DNA from: Roseibacillus sp.
GTDB lineage: Bacteria; Verrucomicrobiota; Verrucomicrobiae; Verrucomicrobiales; Akkermansiaceae
Reading direction: 5' to 3'
NCBI GenBank assembly: GCA_002723015.1
Contig: PBNG01000047.1
Span: 1-18,272, forward strand
Length of the DNA stretch: 18,272 nucleotides
Shown here: piece by piece, positions 15,183 through 18,272 of the stretch
Numbering within the stretch: the stretch's first letter is position 1
How the letters are laid out: every line of letters starts with the position of its first letter
The notes under the pieces: model-generated
What the model was told of the DNA's origin: nothing
What the model saw: only the letters and a program-made list of their open reading frames with translations
Database searches by the model: none
Program-made: the position numbers and the translations under genes

Positions 15183-18100
15183 ATGCCCTCAAGTTCATTA
15201 GTCGCGGGGTCTGGCATTACAAGGTATCCTACCTCGGGGTAGGCGCTGGTGCGGTTCTTGGCGCGGCCGTGCTTCTTGGAGCCCTTATCGCCGGGGACTC
15301 GGTCAAGGAAACCCTCCGGCAGGTTGCCGGCCAGCGTGTCGGTCAGGTTGAACAGGTATTTGTCGCCGGGGAGGGGTTTTTCCGGGACGCGCTTGCCAAC
15401 GATATTGAGACCAATGGGCTTCGCGCGGCTCCTGTCCTTCTACTGCGGGGGCAGCTTAGCGCTTCCGCGAGTGGCCGCGGTCAAGGGAGCGTCCAGATTC
15501 TCGGGATCGATGACCGGTTCTGGGGATTTTCGCCAGAAAGCGCCGGTCCCGTTGCCCTCGAGTCCCGTGAGGTTGCCGTGAACAGCTATCTGGCAGAGTC
15601 GCTGGGTCTTGGGGAAGACGATTCCGTGATTCTCCGGCTGCAAGAGCCCGGGATGCTCTCTCGGGATGCTCCTCTTTCTGGAGAGGCCGAAGACGTTATC
15701 AGTTTTCGGGCAAAGGTTCGGAAGGTAGTAGGACCCGGAGAGTTTGGCCGATTTAACCTCCAGGCGACCCAGTTGCCAATACCCACTGTCTTTGTGCCGC
15801 TCAGCCGATTACAGCAGGTTGTCGAACAGCCCGGTCGGGCAAACCTCCTGCTTCTGGACCCTGGAGAAACGGAGATACTGGATAGCGCAGGCTTGGAGAA
15901 ACACATCAGGAACCGAATGGCTCTGGAAGATTACGGCCTTTCCATAGTCGATGTTCCTCTGGCAAAGGCTTCCGAGATCCGGTCGAGCCGTATTTTCCTT
16001 GAGGATCCAATTGTTCAGGTAGTTCAGGAGCGATTCCCGGCAATGCTGCCCGTAACCAGTTATCTCGTTAACACCTACGCTGCCAATGGGAAGGAGACCC
16101 CTTATTCCATGGTTGCGGCCCTACGGGCGGAAGGGGCCTCTTTCCTGCCCGGGGAGATGGGGGTTGAGGATATCGTGGTCAATGAATGGCTGGCGGACGA
16201 CCTCGGGTTGGAGCGGGGGCAGGAAGTGAAACTGTCCTTTTTCAAATTGGTCAGGGGAAACGAGCTCGAGGAATCCGAAGCGGCTTTCCGGGTGCGGAAG
16301 ATTGTCAAATTGGAGGGGCTTGCTGCAGATCAACTTTGGATGCCGGATTTTCCTGGAGTGGCAGAGGCGGAAGACGCGCAGGACTGGGCCCCCGGGTTGC
16401 CACTTGATCTCAGCAGGATCAGGCAGAAGGACGAGGATTACTGGGACGCCTACCGGGGCACCCCGAAGGCCTTTATTTCCGAGGAGAGGGGGAAGGAGCT
16501 ATTCGGCAACCGATGGGGAGATTTTACCTCTCTCCGGGTGCCGAACGCAGCAACCTCGGCGGAGGATCTGGAGATGGAATTACTGGCCCTCCTCAAGCCG
16601 GGGATGGCCGGGTTGCTTCTGCGGGATCTCGCAGGGGAAGCGAGAATAGCCGCGCAGTCTCCGGTCGATATTGCCGGGCTTTTTCTCAGCATGAGTGTTT
16701 TCCTGATCGTTGCCTCCGTTGCTTTGACGGCGATGCTTTTCCGTTTCAACGTCGAGCAGCGCAACAGGGAAAGCGGTCTTCTCGCGGCGGTGGGCGTCTC
16801 TCCGGGGAGGGTTCTCCGATGGCGCCTCGTCGAAGGGTTTGTCATTGTTTTTGTCAGCGGGATCATCGGCCTGCTTCTGGCGATCAACTACTCTTTATGG
16901 ATTCTGCGTTTCTTGGAGACAATCTGGAGCGATGGAGGAAGTGAGCGCTTCTTCGTGCTTCACCTGGACTTCGCCAGTGTGTCCGTGGGTTTAAGCTCCT
17001 TCATCCTGCTGTCCATGGCCGCTATCTGGTATTCGATGCGGAAGCAGTCGCGGAGGACTGCGACGATGCGACTGGAGGCAGGTTCTGAGGAAGCCCGTAT
17101 GGGAAGCCCGCGCATCTGGCGTTTCAGGTCTGCCGGGGTTGGCTGCGTGCTGGCCGCTGCAGGGTGCCTGCTGGGGAAAGAGGGGCTGGGAGCACAGGCT
17201 GCCTTTTTCCTCTCCGGGATGTTTCTTTTGCTTGGAGGACTCTTGAACTACCGGGGCTGGCTGGAGCGAAGAGCGAAGAGAAGATACCCCTCAATGTCCA
17301 TCAGAGCGATGGCGACTCTCAACAGTGTGCGCCGCCCGGCGCGCAGCATGGTGGTCGTCGGGACCATGGCGTGTGGAGTTTTCCTCGTGATAGCCGTGAC
17401 CGCCTCGAGGAAGCACGTTGGAGCCGAATGGGCGGAGGCGGAGAGCGGGGCCGGAGGATTCGGGTTCTGGATAGAAACGACGAGTCCAATCAACCGGGCC
17501 GCTGATGCGAAGAAGGAGCCTGATTACTTTGAGATGGGGGACCTCCGGTCTCTTCTCGGGACCATCGTACCATTCCGGGTGGGAGTTGGTGACGATGCAA
17601 GTTGCTTTAACCTAAATACCGCCGCCCGGCCCCGTTTGATTGCGACGGACACCGGAATGCTGGCTGAGCGCGGGGCCTTTCTGCTCAAGGCGGTCTCCGA
17701 AGGAGTAGAAAAGCAGGAAGGATGGCGCTTGCTGTCTGAACCTGCCGAACCAAGAGTCCTTCGTGCATTTGTCGACCAGACAACCATGATGTGGGTCCTG
17801 AAAAAGAAGGTGGGAGACCGAATTACCTATCAGGATGAACGGGGCAAGGATTTTGAGGTAGAGATTGTTGGGGCCTTAGCTGACAGTGTTTTCCAAGGCA
17901 GTATGATCGTTGACGAAGCGGCCTTTCTCCGCCTCTTTCCCTCACAGGAAGGCTATGGCCTGTTTCTGGCTGACGCCACCGGTGATACTCGAGAGGCACT
18001 TGTCGCCTTACAGAAAGCCACGGCAGATCGTGGAGGCGTGGTGACTCCTACCCAGGAAAGGCTCGAAAGCTTCAATAGCGTTCAGAATACCTATATCTCG

Positions 18101-18272
18101 ATTTTTCACGTACTCGGAGGCCTTGGACTGGTTCTGGGGAGTGCAGGACTGGGAGTTGTTACAGCTCGTAATCTGGCGGAGCGGCGCAATGAATTTGCGG
18201 TTCTCAATACTATCGGTATCGCCCACCGAGTGATCCGTAAGATCATTTTCAAGGAGGTTAGATCCTTTGTAG
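15179..18272 (+). CDS. Large FtsX/LolC-type ABC permease, C-terminally cut by the window
   Basis: Open for 1031 codons to the window edge with no stop, so the C-terminus lies beyond 18272. ATG 15179 overlaps the ATPase stop (ATGA). The layout suggests a duplicated permease. A first helix at about 16-38 is followed by a large extracytoplasmic MacB-like domain (about 40-490). A first FtsX helix set follows at about 498-520, 553-577 and 597-620, with the coupling segment NRESGLLAAVGVSPGRVLRW. Extra helices lie at about 650-667, 674-692 and 720-742, then a second extracytoplasmic domain (about 745-968). The beginning of a second FtsX core (YISIFHVLGGLGLVLGSAGLGV, then ERRNEFAVLNTIGI) ends the window. 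With the LolD-like ATPase it should form an envelope transporter. The cargo is unknown; lipid, lipoprotein or the aromatic product are options. Confidence 0.9.
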   Translation, partial: MNALKFISRGVWHYKVSYLGVGAGAVLGAAVLLGALIAGDSVKETLRQVAGQRVGQVEQVFVAGEGFFRDALANDIETNGLRAAPVLLLRGQLSASASGRGQGSVQILGIDDRFWGFSPESAGPVALESREVAVNSYLAESLGLGEDDSVILRLQEPGMLSRDAPLSGEAEDVISFRAKVRKVVGPGEFGRFNLQATQLPIPTVFVPLSRLQQVVEQPGRANLLLLDPGETEILDSAGLEKHIRNRMALEDYGLSIVDVPLAKASEIRSSRIFLEDPIVQVVQERFPAMLPVTSYLVNTYAANGKETPYSMVAALRAEGASFLPGEMGVEDIVVNEWLADDLGLERGQEVKLSFFKLVRGNELEESEAAFRVRKIVKLEGLAADQLWMPDFPGVAEAEDAQDWAPGLPLDLSRIRQKDEDYWDAYRGTPKAFISEERGKELFGNRWGDFTSLRVPNAATSAEDLEMELLALLKPGMAGLLLRDLAGEARIAAQSPVDIAGLFLSMSVFLIVASVALTAMLFRFNVEQRNRESGLLAAVGVSPGRVLRWRLVEGFVIVFVSGIIGLLLAINYSLWILRFLETIWSDGGSERFFVLHLDFASVSVGLSSFILLSMAAIWYSMRKQSRRTATMRLEAGSEEARMGSPRIWRFRSAGVGCVLAAAGCLLGKEGLGAQAAFFLSGMFLLLGGLLNYRGWLERRAKRRYPSMSIRAMATLNSVRRPARSMVVVGTMACGVFLVIAVTASRKHVGAEWAEAESGAGGFGFWIETTSPINRAADAKKEPDYFEMGDLRSLLGTIVPFRVGVGDDASCFNLNTAARPRLIATDTGMLAERGAFLLKAVSEGVEKQEGWRLLSEPAEPRVLRAFVDQTTMMWVLKKKVGDRITYQDERGKDFEVEIVGALADSVFQGSMIVDEAAFLRLFPSQEGYGLFLADATGDTREALVALQKATADRGGVVTPTQERLESFNSVQNTYISIFHVLGGLGLVLGSAGLGVVTARNLAERRNEFAVLNTIGIAHRVIRKIIFKEVRSFV

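Noticed and set aside
15249..15581. Alternative plus-strand frame of 110 codons inside the permease gene
   Set aside because: The permease frame from 15179 stays open for over 1000 codons with membrane helices and FtsX features, so this is an out-of-frame shadow.
1..18272. tRNA genes, CRISPR arrays, insertion sequences, attachment sites
   Set aside because: I looked for clover-leaf signatures, regularly spaced repeats, transposase motifs and terminal inverted repeats and saw none. A computed search with covariance models and repeat finders would be needed to exclude small ones.

Overview
All the genes I can support lie on the + strand of a moderately GC-rich bacterial genome. Ribosome-binding sites are weak and start codons often overlap the previous stop. 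The mix of genes suggests a member of the Planctomycetota-Verrucomicrobiota group: PQQ-type beta-propellers, a DUF3311-like small protein paired with a sodium:solute symporter, and a very large FtsX-type permease. This is an inference from gene content, since the window holds no rRNA or other marker gene.

Left part (1-2354). The C-terminal end of a PQQ-repeat beta-propeller is followed by a small two-helix membrane protein and a 563-residue sodium:solute symporter.

Middle block (2487-7414). Four genes are close together. They are a short adenylating enzyme resembling EhpF and LuxE, an acyl-CoA reductase/ALDH-like protein resembling EhpG and LuxC, an iron-dependent alcohol dehydrogenase with all metal ligands, and a secreted beta-propeller. 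The first three read as a split carboxylic-acid reduction route: acid to acyl adenylate, then enzyme thioester, then aldehyde, then alcohol.

Right block (7632 to the window end). After a 217-base gap comes a tightly packed operon. It encodes a HemW-like radical SAM protein, a UbiC-like chorismate lyase homologue, a flavin-dependent halogenase-like protein, a family 4 glycosyltransferase, a 4HBT-type hotdog thioesterase, a small multi-pass membrane protein, a PaaK-type aryl/acyl-CoA ligase, a LolD-like ABC ATPase and a duplicated FtsX-type permease that runs off the end. Four junctions are ATGA overlaps.

Taken together, the right block looks like a biosynthesis-and-export operon for a chorismate-derived (hydroxybenzoate-type) aromatic metabolite that may be halogenated or glycosylated, in the spirit of aryl polyene, xanthomonadin or dialkylresorcinol loci. 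No ketosynthase, acyl carrier protein or regulator is present, so the product cannot be named. Whether the two blocks serve one pathway is a hypothesis. I found no RNA genes, CRISPR arrays, insertion sequences or prophage genes.
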